A stretch of DNA of 64,000 nt, taken from the NCBI GenBank assembly GCA_942492715.1, contig CALOFW010000002.1, positions 310,001 through 374,000 on the forward strand. Direction: 5' to 3'. The notes beneath the pieces were generated by a model. It did not search any database and was not told the DNA's origin. It saw only the letters and a program-made list of their open reading frames with translations. Below are positions 1 through 8,391 of the stretch, in pieces. Position 1 is the first letter of the stretch. Each line of letters starts with the position of its first letter. This stretch comes from Sva-07 sp942492715 (GTDB lineage Bacteria > Actinomycetota > Acidimicrobiia > Acidimicrobiales > Ilumatobacteraceae). The position numbers were made by a program, and so were the translations under genes.

Positions 1-490
1 CGTTGAGGAAGTTCGCCCACCAGTCGGCGTTGTCGCGCCGGACCGTCCAGTGGAAACCGACCAACGCAGCCCAGGCGAGGGTGCTCGCCACCAGGAAGGC
101 GATCGAGCCGAAGATGTCCGGCGCCCACACCAGACGGTTCTCCTGCTGGGTGTCGAGGCCCTCGACGAGCGCGCCGAAGGTGCTGATGTTGAAGAAGATC
201 GTGCCCGCGAGCTGGACGGCGGTCGCCCACCAGACCAGGGTGTTGCGGAACCCGAGGTAGCGGAACGTGTCGGCTCCCTCGTTGAGCGTCTGGAGGAACT
301 GGCTGTACCCAGCCGACGTGAAGAACACCGAACCGAGGGCGAACGTCGCGGCGACCGCTCGCGGATCGATCCACTGCGCGTAGGGCGGAAACGACCCGAG
401 CGCGAAGAGGAACGACCCGACGATGAACAGCGCGCCGACGCGCCAGCCCAGGTCCCTCGCGTTCCAGCGGACCTCGCGCCGCCACTGCAT
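1..490 (-). CDS. Membrane protein of unknown function, N-terminal part (truncated by window edge)
   Basis: The frame runs off the left edge, leaving about 163 residues. Four hydrophobic segments are visible, roughly residues 18-34, 45-61, 84-102 and 126-145, with a conserved-looking PDIFGSIAFLVAS stretch before the last helix. The arrangement recalls YrhK-like small membrane proteins, but I am not certain of the family. I chose ATG at 490. An in-frame GTG at 523 directly follows the stop codon of the upstream decarboxylase gene and would add 11 residues (VGASSSTVAPG). Neither start has a clear Shine-Dalgarno. It follows glutamate decarboxylase without a promoter-sized gap, so the two are probably co-transcribed. 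Whether it transports glutamate/GABA or serves in acid stress cannot be told from sequence. Confidence 0.7.
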   Translation of the reverse strand, partial: MQWRREVRWNARDLGWRVGALFIVGSFLFALGSFPPYAQWIDPRAVAATFALGSVFFTSAGYSQFLQTLNEGADTFRYLGFRNTLVWWATAVQLAGTIFFNISTFGALVEGLDTQQENRLVWAPDIFGSIAFLVASTLAWAALVGFHWTVRRDNADWWANFLN

Positions 491-523
491 CCCGGGGGCA
501 ACCGTGCTGCTGCTCGCTCCCAC

Positions 524-1897
524 TCAGGTGTGCGAGAAGTGCTCGGGTTCCGGCGGGTTGGTCGGTGGGAACCTGGTGAGGTGGTCGACCGCCTTGTGCA
601 GGGCGGCGACCAACCCTTCGGCGAGGTCGAGGCTGAAGCCCTCGCGCACCACGATGCGCAGCACCGCGACGTCGGTGGCATCGGCGGGCATCGTGTAGGC
701 CGGTACCTGCCAGCCGCCGGTACGCAGTTGATCGGACACGTGGAACACGCTGAACGGCTGCTCACCGTTCATCTTGAAGGCCATGACGGGGATCGCGCTC
801 CCATCGCTGATGATCTCGAACGGGCCCATCTTCGCGATCTCGCTCGACAGGTACATGGTGATGTCGCGGAGCGACTCCATGATCCGCGTGTAGCCCTCAC
901 GGCCGAGCCGGATGAAGTTGTAGTACTGACCGACGATCTGGTTGCCGGGCCGCGAGAAGTTGAGGGTGAAGGTCGGCATGTCGCCGCCGAGGTAGTTGAC
1001 GTGGAAGATCAGGTCCTCCGGGAGTTCGTCCTTCGATCGCCAGATGGCGAAACCCAGGCCTGGGTAGGTGAGGCCGTACTTGTGGCCGGAGACGTTGATC
1101 GACTTGACCTGGGGGAGCCGGAAGTCCCATCGGAGATCGGGATGCAGGAACGGAGCGACGAATCCGCCGCTCGCCGCGTCGACGTGGATCGGGATGTCGA
1201 ATCCATGTTCCGCGTTGTAGGCCACCACGCGGTCGTGGATCTCCTCGATCGGCTCGAACTCGCCGGTGTAGGTGGTGCCGAGGATCGGGATCACGCCGAT
1301 CGTGTTCTCGTCGACGCGTGCCATCACCGCATCGGGATCGACGACGAAGCTGGTCTCGGTGACCGGGACGTAGCGGGGCTCGACGTCCCAGTACCGGCAG
1401 AACTTCTCCCAGACCACCTGGACGTTGGATCCCATCACCATGTTCGGCTTGTCGGTCGGGAGTCCCGCTGCCTCGCGTCGCCCGCGCCACTTCCACTTCA
1501 TCGCCAGCCCGCAGAGCATCACGGCTTCGCTCGACCCGATCGTCGAGACGCCGATCGCGTCGCCGTCGACCGGCGCGTGGAACAGGCTGGCGACGACGTT
1601 GACGCACCGCCGCTCGATCTCGGCCGTCTGCGGGTACTCGTCCTTGTCGATCATGTTCTTGTCGAACGACTCCGCCATCAGCCGGTCGGCCTCGGGCTCC
1701 ATCCAGGTGGTGACGAAGGTGGCCATGTTCAGCCGTGAGCTGCCGTCGAGCAACAGTTCGTCGTGGATGAAGCGATACACCGCGGTCGGAGGTGACTCCG
1801 AATCAGGGAGGCGGTGCTTCGGCGTCGGCCGCTGGTTCAGTCGGCCGGCGTACGCTGGGGTCAGCTCGTCGTCGTTCGACTCGTGGGCGTGGATCAT
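524..1897 (-). CDS. gadB: Glutamate decarboxylase (PLP-dependent)
   Basis: A 457-residue protein of the length usual for the GadA/GadB family (about 466). It converts L-glutamate to GABA and CO2, consuming a proton. The PLP-binding lysine lies in NVSGHKYGLTYPG (K273 preceded by H272), and HVDAASGG (D240) is the ring-nitrogen aspartate motif. The start at 1897 gives MIHAHESNDDEL; an upstream in-frame ATG at 1951 would add 18 residues unlike the family. The stop codon is immediately followed, in the same frame, by a GTG that can start the downstream membrane protein. In enterobacteria this enzyme serves acid resistance with a glutamate/GABA antiporter; no such antiporter is visible here. Confidence 0.93.
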   Translation of the reverse strand: MIHAHESNDDELTPAYAGRLNQRPTPKHRLPDSESPPTAVYRFIHDELLLDGSSRLNMATFVTTWMEPEADRLMAESFDKNMIDKDEYPQTAEIERRCVNVVASLFHAPVDGDAIGVSTIGSSEAVMLCGLAMKWKWRGRREAAGLPTDKPNMVMGSNVQVVWEKFCRYWDVEPRYVPVTETSFVVDPDAVMARVDENTIGVIPILGTTYTGEFEPIEEIHDRVVAYNAEHGFDIPIHVDAASGGFVAPFLHPDLRWDFRLPQVKSINVSGHKYGLTYPGLGFAIWRSKDELPEDLIFHVNYLGGDMPTFTLNFSRPGNQIVGQYYNFIRLGREGYTRIMESLRDITMYLSSEIAKMGPFEIISDGSAIPVMAFKMNGEQPFSVFHVSDQLRTGGWQVPAYTMPADATDVAVLRIVVREGFSLDLAEGLVAALHKAVDHLTRFPPTNPPEPEHFSHT

Positions 1898-2014
1898 GGG
1901 GGTCCTGACTGATCGAGGGTGCGGGGAGAGTAGAGCGTAGAGCATCAGCATGCCGTGCTCGCTCGCCTAGCATCATCGCCCGGTACGGGTGATCTGGACG
2001 GACGAGGGAGCAGC

Positions 2015-3895
2015 ATGAGCCGACGCGGCAGTTCGGACGACCGAACGACCTGGCGTCAGTTCCTCCGGTATCGCTTCGACGGCCTGCTGGCACGCGGGAC
2101 GTGGGCGGTGTTGCTGTGGCTCGGCATCGTCACGTTCGCCGTCGTCTTCGTCGCTTCGTTCCTGCTCCGTCGCGGCGGTGTCACCCTCGCGGGGAGTGAG
2201 GATGCGTCGTGGTTCGAGGACTTCTGGCAGAGCCTGTTGCGCACGCTCGACACCGGCACGATGGCCGGTGACACCGGCGCGCGTCAACGCATCGTCGCAC
2301 TGGCGGTGACGGTCTTCGGCCTGCTGGTGTTCGGCACGCTCATCGGCGTGATCGCGAGCGGTGTCGAGGCGCAGATCGACCGGATGAAGCGGGGCCGCAG
2401 TGCGGTCGTCGAGTCCGACCACATCGTCGTCCTCGGTTCCTCGAGCCTGCTTCCCGTGGTGGTGGATCAGCTCCTGCGGGCGAATGTCGGCAAGCGGATC
2501 GCCATCGTCGTGATGGCGGATCGCGATCCGGCCGAGGTCAGCGAGGAGGTGCGCGCGGAGGTGGAGCACACGTTCGGGAACCGACTGGTGTTCCGCTCCG
2601 GCGACCCGACGCGTGTCGCCGATCTCGACCTCGTCCGGTTGTCGACGTGTCGCAGCGTTCTCGTGCTCAACGGCGACGGCGACGACGTCGGTGACGCTCG
2701 CGCCGTGCACACGGTGCTGGCGGTCGGCGAGGTCCTCGGTGGCTTCGACGCCAAGCCGCTCGTGGTCGTCCTCGACGATGCCGCCGTGGCACAGGCGGTT
2801 GTCGAGACGTGCGGACCGTCGGTGCATCCGTTCGTCGTGTCCCTGGGCGTCGCCCGCAACGTCGCGTTCGCGCTGCGCGAACAGGGACTGGGCGCGGTGA
2901 TGTCCGAACTCACCGATTTCCGTGGCGCCGACGTCTACGTACACGACCCCGACCCCGATCTCGTTGGGATCCGGTTCGCCGATGTCGTCTTCCGTTACCG
3001 CGACTGCCGACCGATCGGGCTGATGCGCGCCGGGGACGTCGAGCTCGTACCGGCGCCCGAGCGGGTGGTCGAGCCAGGAGATCGCTTGATCGTCGTCGGC
3101 GACACGGGAGCCGCAGCGCTGCCTTCGTCACTGCCGCTGCCCACGGTGACTCCAGCGTCGCCACCGGTCGCCGATGAGCCTCACCCCGGAGCACATCAGC
3201 ACGTGCTGGTGGTCGGCTGGAACGGATTCGGCCGCCAGTTCCTGACGGGTTGGGCTCAACTCGCCACCGAGGGCTCGACGGTGGAGGTGGTCTTCGACGC
3301 CGCCCTCGTGGACGAGTCGGCGATCGATCTCCCCGAGGAGGTGAGGGATGTCGTGGTCCTCACGCCGGTCGCCGACCGTTCGGGAGAGGTCAGCGGCCGT
3401 GCGACTGCAGAGATCACCACGATCGTTCTGCTGGCCTACCGCGATCACCTCCCACCGGAGGAGGTCGACAGCCGGACCCTGCTCGAGCTGGTGACGCTGC
3501 GCCGCGATCTGGCGCGCCGGGGGATCGAGACCCCTCGGTTGGTGATCGAGCTGATGGACCTCGGGAACGCATCACTCGCGCAGGTGCGAGCGTCCGACGA
3601 CGTGCTCGTCACCCCGGCGATGGCGAGCCGACTGGTCGCGCAATTGACCGACCAGCCGGATCGACGGGCCGTCTTCCTCGCCCTGTACGCAACCGACGGG
3701 CCGACGATCCACCTCGTCGACGCCGGCCGGCTCGGGCTGTCGGGGGAGGTGACGACGAGGCAGATCGTCGAGAGCGCCACGGCGAGCGGTCTCGTTGCGA
3801 TCGGTTGGCGCCGTGCCGGCGAACTCGCGCTCAACCCCGACGAGTCCCAACAGGTCGATCTCGCCGCCGACGACCAGATCGTCGTCATCGGCTGA
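2015..3895 (+). CDS. CASTOR/POLLUX-type ion channel with tandem RCK (NAD-binding) domains
   Basis: A 626-residue protein. Residues 28-50 and 92-116 are hydrophobic and bracket a pore-loop-like segment (WFEDFWQSLLRTLDTGTMAGD), the layout of a two-helix channel subunit. A first Rossmann/RCK domain starts at DHIVVLGSSSLLPVVVDQLL (about 135) and a second at HVLVVGWNGFGRQFL (about 396). This matches the bacterial relatives of plant CASTOR/POLLUX/SYM8 channels, which are Ca2+/K+ permeable and ligand-gated through RCK domains. The start at 2015 has GGGAG nine bases upstream; an in-frame ATG at 1955 lacks one and adds an unlikely leader. It is divergent from glutamate decarboxylase. Ion selectivity cannot be read from the sequence. 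Confidence 0.87.
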   Translation: MSRRGSSDDRTTWRQFLRYRFDGLLARGTWAVLLWLGIVTFAVVFVASFLLRRGGVTLAGSEDASWFEDFWQSLLRTLDTGTMAGDTGARQRIVALAVTVFGLLVFGTLIGVIASGVEAQIDRMKRGRSAVVESDHIVVLGSSSLLPVVVDQLLRANVGKRIAIVVMADRDPAEVSEEVRAEVEHTFGNRLVFRSGDPTRVADLDLVRLSTCRSVLVLNGDGDDVGDARAVHTVLAVGEVLGGFDAKPLVVVLDDAAVAQAVVETCGPSVHPFVVSLGVARNVAFALREQGLGAVMSELTDFRGADVYVHDPDPDLVGIRFADVVFRYRDCRPIGLMRAGDVELVPAPERVVEPGDRLIVVGDTGAAALPSSLPLPTVTPASPPVADEPHPGAHQHVLVVGWNGFGRQFLTGWAQLATEGSTVEVVFDAALVDESAIDLPEEVRDVVVLTPVADRSGEVSGRATAEITTIVLLAYRDHLPPEEVDSRTLLELVTLRRDLARRGIETPRLVIELMDLGNASLAQVRASDDVLVTPAMASRLVAQLTDQPDRRAVFLALYATDGPTIHLVDAGRLGLSGEVTTRQIVESATASGLVAIGWRRAGELALNPDESQQVDLAADDQIVVIG

Positions 3896-3904
3896 CCCCA
3901 CCGC

Positions 3905-3951
3905 TTCTCGTGAACCCGTTGCGGGATTACTGCGCAACGAGTTCACGAGAA
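3905..3951. repeat. Dispersed palindrome family A, copy 1
   Basis: Arms TTCTCGTGAAC and GTTCACGAGAA, 26 nt apart, enclose a second inverted pair (GTTGCG / CGCAAC) offset by two unpaired bases, so the element can fold as one long hairpin. It sits between two convergent genes. Related copies occur at 27901, 44576 and 45673. There is no U-tract, so a simple intrinsic terminator is not supported. Confidence 0.85.
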
Positions 3952-3962
3952 CGGCGGCGGGG

Positions 3963-5300
3963 TCAGGTGGTGGAGACCCAGTTGCCGTGGAAGCCGAAGG
4001 GGACGCGCTGGGGGAGTGCGATTCGGGCGACCTCGGGTGCGGTGATGTCGGCGGCGTCGAGGATGCACAACTCGCTGGAGTCGGTGGCCGCGTCGTACAC
4101 GACGGTGAGGATCCAGCAGTCGTCCTCGGCCGCAGCGTCGGCCTTCGGCACCACGATCGGTTCGGCGCCGCCACGACCGGCTCCGAACTCGTGTGCTTCG
4201 GTGGTGCCCGCGTCGACGTCGATCTTGATGATCGCACCGTGCAGGTTGACGGTCCCCGGCCGCACCTCGGACGTGTACCCGAAGCGGTGCTGCCGGAGCC
4301 CGACGCGTGGGTTGTGTCGCGGGAACTCCTGCGGTCGGTCGTCGATCCGGGTCTCGGTCACCCGACGCGCCACCGGATCGATCACCCAGCGGTCGAATGT
4401 CGGCAGCGACTCGCCGAAGGGGCCGCGGAAGTCGGCGACCATCATCGAGTCGTAGCGGCACAGGTCGACGACCACGGTGCCGTCGGGCGCGTCGAAGGCG
4501 TTGAGGGGGTGGAACACGTAGCACGGGTCGACGTCGCACCAGATGATGTCGTCAGCGGTGCCCGACCTCGGGAGCAGCCCGACGCGTGCGGGCCGGTCGG
4601 GGTTCCAGGCGAACGGGAAGGGAAAGCCCTTGCCCATCACGTCGAAGCTCACCGTCACCGGGAGGTCGTAGACGACGGCGTAGTTCGGCGTGAGCGACAT
4701 GTCATGGACCATCGGCATGTCGGGCACCGGGATGTCGAGCGTCGAGGAGACCCGCCCGTCGGGCCCGACCACGATGTACTGGATGTGATCGACCAGGTCG
4801 GGCCAGTGGTAGCCCATCGCGTGGAGCTCACCGGTCGCAGGGTCGTACTTGGGGTGGGCGCTGAACGGACCGGTCAGCGTGTCCTGGAACCGGTTGACGC
4901 CGAGCGAGTTCAGCTCGTCGTCGAGCTCGACCGGAGGTGTGCCCGCTTCGACCATCGCCCACGTGCGGCCGGCGAAACCGCCGACGTTGGTGTTCGGGCT
5001 GAACCCGTCGGCGCCGGAGACGTACCGGTTGCGGTACCACTCCGCCCTGCCACCGCGGATCCTGACGCCGTGCACCATGCCGTCGCCGAGGAACCAGTGG
5101 TGCGTGGCGGGATCGACGGGACCGCGGGGGTTCGGCCCGTTGCGCAGCCAGCGCCCGTCGAGCTCGACCGGGATCGTCCCGGTGACCGGGAGGTCGAACG
5201 CCGTCACCTCGCGCTCGACGGGGGCCATGTTGCCGATCAGGTACGGATTGGCCGAACCCGGGTCGTCGACGTTGTGGGCGGTGCGGATCGTGTCGGTCAT
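3963..5300 (-). CDS. Carotenoid oxygenase (RPE65 / carotenoid cleavage dioxygenase family)
   Basis: A 445-residue protein. The family binds non-haem Fe(II) by four histidines on a seven-bladed propeller and cleaves carotenoid, apocarotenoid or stilbene double bonds. The four ligands can be placed: H149 (FSAHPKYDP), H199 (MVHDMSLTPNY), H264 (YVFHPLNAFD) and H438 (PFGFHGNW), plus the N-terminal RNGPNP motif at 53-58. The start at 5300 (MTDTIRTAHN) was chosen over an upstream ATG at 5447 that would run into the tetR gene. It lies 31 nt downstream of a TetR gene on the same strand, so the regulator probably controls it. The substrate is unknown. Confidence 0.93.
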   Translation of the reverse strand: MTDTIRTAHNVDDPGSANPYLIGNMAPVEREVTAFDLPVTGTIPVELDGRWLRNGPNPRGPVDPATHHWFLGDGMVHGVRIRGGRAEWYRNRYVSGADGFSPNTNVGGFAGRTWAMVEAGTPPVELDDELNSLGVNRFQDTLTGPFSAHPKYDPATGELHAMGYHWPDLVDHIQYIVVGPDGRVSSTLDIPVPDMPMVHDMSLTPNYAVVYDLPVTVSFDVMGKGFPFPFAWNPDRPARVGLLPRSGTADDIIWCDVDPCYVFHPLNAFDAPDGTVVVDLCRYDSMMVADFRGPFGESLPTFDRWVIDPVARRVTETRIDDRPQEFPRHNPRVGLRQHRFGYTSEVRPGTVNLHGAIIKIDVDAGTTEAHEFGAGRGGAEPIVVPKADAAAEDDCWILTVVYDAATDSSELCILDAADITAPEVARIALPQRVPFGFHGNWVSTT

Positions 5301-5331
5301 GCGCCCACTCTGACGCGAAGGTGAACGGCTG

Positions 5332-5922
5332 TCAACCTTCTTTTGGTTGGACCGCACGGAGCCCGGCCCAGGCGAGGTCGGCCACGACCTGGGCGATCTC
5401 GTCGGGATCGAACTCGTCGCCGCGTTCCACGAGCAGGCGGCTCGCACCCTCGGCCATCCCGACGAGCGCGTGGGCGAGCGTGGTGCGATGACGCTCGTCG
5501 ATGTCGACCGCGATCAGCGGGGCAACGGCCTTGGCGGCCTCGGCGGTGATGCGCTGGACGGCAGCGTTGAACTCGTCGTCGCGGCGGGTGCCGGAACCGA
5601 ACAGGAACCGGAACGCATCGTGGTCGTCGGACACCCAGCGGAAGTAGGCCTGGAACCCGAGCTCGGTCTGGCTCTTGCCGTCGGTGGCCTCGGCCGCGGC
5701 CTTGGCGATGTTGCCGAGGAGCCGGTCGCCGACCTCGTCGATCAGCGCCTGGTACAGATCGCGCTTGGAGTCGAAGTGCTGGTACAGCACCGGCTTGGTG
5801 ACCCCGACGGCATCGGCGACGTCGTTCATCGACGAGCCGTGGAAACCGTGGGTGGCGAACACCTCGAGGGCGACGTCGAGGATCTGTTCGCGTCGTGCGT
5901 TGGCGGGAAGGCGAGGGGACAT
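5332..5922 (-). CDS. TetR/AcrR family transcriptional regulator
   Basis: A 196-residue regulator. The N-terminal TetR helix-turn-helix is plain (ILDVALEVFATHGFHGSSMN then VADAVGVTKPVLYQHFDSKR), followed by a helical ligand-binding domain. It precedes the carotenoid oxygenase gene on the same strand, a typical regulator-target arrangement. A perfect inverted repeat GTTACC-4-GGTAAC lies 2 bases upstream of its start codon and is a good candidate operator for autoregulation. No Shine-Dalgarno is seen between operator and start, so the message may have a very short leader. Confidence 0.92.
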   Translation of the reverse strand: MSPRLPANARREQILDVALEVFATHGFHGSSMNDVADAVGVTKPVLYQHFDSKRDLYQALIDEVGDRLLGNIAKAAAEATDGKSQTELGFQAYFRWVSDDHDAFRFLFGSGTRRDDEFNAAVQRITAEAAKAVAPLIAVDIDERHRTTLAHALVGMAEGASRLLVERGDEFDPDEIAQVVADLAWAGLRAVQPKEG

Positions 5923-5924
5923 GT

Positions 5925-5940
5925 GTTACCGAAGGGTAAC
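5925..5940. promoter_or_regulatory. Putative TetR operator
   Basis: Perfect inverted repeat GTTACC GAAG GGTAAC immediately upstream of the tetR start. Position and symmetry suit a TetR dimer site that represses its own gene and the carotenoid oxygenase gene behind it. Assignment is inferred from position. Confidence 0.5.
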
Positions 5941-5956
5941 CGCCGATCGGGCGGAG

Positions 5957-6235
5957 TCAGAAGCCCCGTTCGCGGTCCTCGCGCTCGGCCGCTTTGACGG
6001 CGTAGCCGACGATGATCGAGGGGGCGAGCAGGATGCAGCCGATGACGAACGACACGATCACCAGGCTGGCCATGGTGGAGGAGAACCCGACGGCGAAGGC
6101 GATCACGAACAGTGCCATCGACACCGCGACGAACAGGTACCCGACCCGGTTGGCGAGCAGCGTCCACTTGGCGACCTGGGCGCGCCGCACGCGGACCGGG
6201 TCGACGGCATCGGAGGGAGGCAACGGGTTCGACAT
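5957..6235 (-). CDS. Small two-helix membrane protein
   Basis: 92 residues. A polar N-terminus (MSNPLPPSDAVDPVRVRRAQ) precedes two hydrophobic helices at about 28-50 and 55-78, and the tail is charged (KAAEREDRERGF). I do not recognise a named family. It ends 17 nt before the operator upstream of tetR and is divergent from the crotonase gene at 6273; only 37 nt separate the two start codons. The composition is like its neighbours. Confidence 0.75.
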   Translation of the reverse strand: MSNPLPPSDAVDPVRVRRAQVAKWTLLANRVGYLFVAVSMALFVIAFAVGFSSTMASLVIVSFVIGCILLAPSIIVGYAVKAAEREDRERGF

Positions 6236-6272
6236 ACAGTCGGGTCATGCTACGAGCCGATCGCCACCGGTC

Positions 6273-7013
6273 ATGACCGTCGATCTCGAACACGACGGAC
6301 TCGTCGCGGTCGTGACGCTCGACCGACCGGAGCGTCGCAACGCCGTCGATCACGCGACCCTGCTGGAACTTCTCGACGTGCAGGCCGCGATCGCCGCTCG
6401 GGCGCCGGACGCGATCCGTGCCGTCGTGCTGACCGGCAAACCGCCGGCCTTCAGTGCCGGGGCGGATCTCACCGGCGTCGAGGAGGGCCAGTTCGCCACC
6501 GATCTGGGCGCCGTCCTGCGGGGTTTCGGTCACCTCCCGGTGCCGGTGATCGCCGCCATCGACGGTCCGGCACTCGGCGCCGGAGCACAGCTGGCCATCG
6601 CCACCGACCTCCGGGTGGCGACACCCGACAGTGTGCTCGGGATCCCTGCCGCCAAGCTGGGCCTCGTCGTCGACCACTGGACGATCCGCCGCCTCGCGTC
6701 GGAGTTCTCGGCCCCGATCGCGCGGGCGATGCTCCTCGCCGCCGAGACGTACACCGCCGCACAACTCCACACGTCGGGTGGAATCCACCGCCTCGGTGGT
6801 CTCGACGCCGCGATCTCGTGGGCCCACGAGTTGGCCCGACTCGCACCGTTGACGATCGCCGGACACAAGCTCGGTCTGGAGCGGGCGCAGATCGAACCCG
6901 CCGCCGACGACGTGTTCGAGGCGGCGCGGTCGGCGGCGTGGGCGAGCGCCGATGCCGAAGAGGGCCGCACCGCATTCCTCGAGAAGCGTCGACCCGAGTT
7001 CCGCGGCCGCTGA
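6273..7013 (+). CDS. Enoyl-CoA hydratase/isomerase (crotonase) family protein lacking the hydratase glutamates
   Basis: 246 residues, usual crotonase length. The oxyanion-hole motifs are present: PAFSAGADL at 58-66 and AAIDGPALGAGAQLAIATD at 94-112. In enoyl-CoA hydratases the two catalytic glutamates fall in GGGxE and in PExxxG. Here the first is Q106 and the second motif reads GIPAAKLGL, with no glutamate. A true hydratase is therefore unlikely. Other crotonase-fold activities such as isomerase, thioesterase-like or dehalogenase-like are possible. The product cannot be named from context; the upstream gene is divergent and the downstream sortase gene is convergent. Confidence 0.85.
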   Translation: MTVDLEHDGLVAVVTLDRPERRNAVDHATLLELLDVQAAIAARAPDAIRAVVLTGKPPAFSAGADLTGVEEGQFATDLGAVLRGFGHLPVPVIAAIDGPALGAGAQLAIATDLRVATPDSVLGIPAAKLGLVVDHWTIRRLASEFSAPIARAMLLAAETYTAAQLHTSGGIHRLGGLDAAISWAHELARLAPLTIAGHKLGLERAQIEPAADDVFEAARSAAWASADAEEGRTAFLEKRRPEFRGR

Positions 7014-7077
7014 CGTTCCTTGGTCTCCCGACTCCGCCGAGCACGCCGGCGCCGATTGCGAGGGACAGCCGTTGCGC

Positions 7078-8319
7078 TCAGAGGTTCGGCGGGAGCAGCC
7101 GGTTGACGTTCTGGAAGAAGAAGTACAGCACGACCAGGAACGGGACGATGCCGACCGTCAACCCGACCCAGTCGCGCTTCGCCTTCCTGCTGACCAGGTA
7201 CGACAGGGCCCCGATCGCAGCGAGCAGCAGACCCCACAGCGCCACCTGGCTGTTCGCGCCAGGGTCGCTGAACCAGCCATCGGAGAAGGCGTCGGCGATC
7301 CCGGCGCTCACGGCCTCGGCGTCGGCGTCGCCCGGCGCCTCGGGGGCGTCGCCGACCGCGGCCGCCTGCCCGATCGTGGGGTCCTCCTCGACGACGGGGT
7401 CCGGATCCGACGTGGGCGCCGACGGGGGGACCGACGACGGGACCGATGAGTCGACGACCGTGTTGGTGGGATCGGCAATGGTGTCGCCGGCCCCGTCGAA
7501 CGGGCGGCCGTAGTTCAGCACGGCATCGGCGACCGGTGCGCTCGAGGCCGCTTCGTCGAGTTCGCCGCTGATGATGATCCGTTCGCGCGCGGTGTACTTC
7601 GGGTGGCACGACGTGAGCGTGATCGTGGCCACGGTCGGGTCGGTGGTGGCCACCACGTGGTAGTCGTCCGGGCCGACGATCTGTTGGCCGGTCACGCGAT
7701 ACACGAACCGGCCCGCCAGCGTGGTGACCGTGATCTCGTCGCCGACCTCGAGCTTGTCGACGTTGAAGAACGGCTGACCGTAGGTGGTGCGGTGTCCGGC
7801 GATCGCCGCATTGCCGAGCTGGCCCGGCATCGGCGTCTCGGGGTAGTGGCCCGGACCCTTCTTCAGGTCGGATTTCGCCACTCCGGCGACGACGATGTTG
7901 TCGACGCCGATGCTCGGCATCTCGATGCGGGCGATCGGGTCGCCCTCCTCGACGGGAACGACGACGGGTGCGGCGGCCGGCTCGGGCTCGGGCTCGGGTG
8001 GATCCGGTGTCGCAGCGGGGACGGATGCCTCCGGATCGTCGACGGCAGTCGGCGTCGAGTCGAGCGGGGCGACCGTCGTGACGGGCGGTGCGGTGGAGAG
8101 CAGCTCCTCGAACTCGTTCTCGAGTGCGTTCTGCGCCCGAGCGGTCTCGATGCCCGTGCCCCACAACTGGTAGGCCACGAAGCCGAACATCAACAACCCC
8201 GCAGCGATCAGGGTCTTGCCGATCCCACCGACCCACCAGCGCCAGTCGCGGGGTGGTGGAGGGCGATCGAACTTGCGGACGCGCGCCGGCTTCGTTGGTG
8301 GCTCCGCGACGTCCGACAC
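7078..8319 (-). CDS. Sortase (class E-like) with extra C-terminal membrane region
   Basis: 413 residues from a GTG start at 8319. Layout: short cytoplasmic N-terminus, membrane helix at about 36-53, acidic/proline linker, sortase domain about 128-256, then a Ser/Pro/Thr-rich linker and two further hydrophobic helices at the C-terminus ending NVNRLLPPNL. Catalytic residues are H176 (AGHRTTYG), C238 (TLTSCHPKY) and R245 or R247 (ARER). The TLTSCHPKYTARER motif is that of actinobacterial class E sortases, which anchor LAXTG-type proteins to peptidoglycan. The C-terminal linker and helices are unusual. No sortase substrate gene is adjacent. Confidence 0.9.
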   Translation of the reverse strand: MSDVAEPPTKPARVRKFDRPPPPRDWRWWVGGIGKTLIAAGLLMFGFVAYQLWGTGIETARAQNALENEFEELLSTAPPVTTVAPLDSTPTAVDDPEASVPAATPDPPEPEPEPAAAPVVVPVEEGDPIARIEMPSIGVDNIVVAGVAKSDLKKGPGHYPETPMPGQLGNAAIAGHRTTYGQPFFNVDKLEVGDEITVTTLAGRFVYRVTGQQIVGPDDYHVVATTDPTVATITLTSCHPKYTARERIIISGELDEAASSAPVADAVLNYGRPFDGAGDTIADPTNTVVDSSVPSSVPPSAPTSDPDPVVEEDPTIGQAAAVGDAPEAPGDADAEAVSAGIADAFSDGWFSDPGANSQVALWGLLLAAIGALSYLVSRKAKRDWVGLTVGIVPFLVVLYFFFQNVNRLLPPNL

Positions 8320-8391
8320 GACCGCGAAGCTAGCTGCCGACCGTCGCGACGCGATCGCGGTTGTCAGCGACTTTCTCCCTAGCGTGGCGGC

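Noticed and set aside
50..1738. Long open frame on the + strand opposite glutamate decarboxylase
   Set aside because: Arginine/aspartate-rich translation without family motifs; it is the mirror of a well-supported gene in high-GC DNA. The same applies to many long antisense frames across the window.
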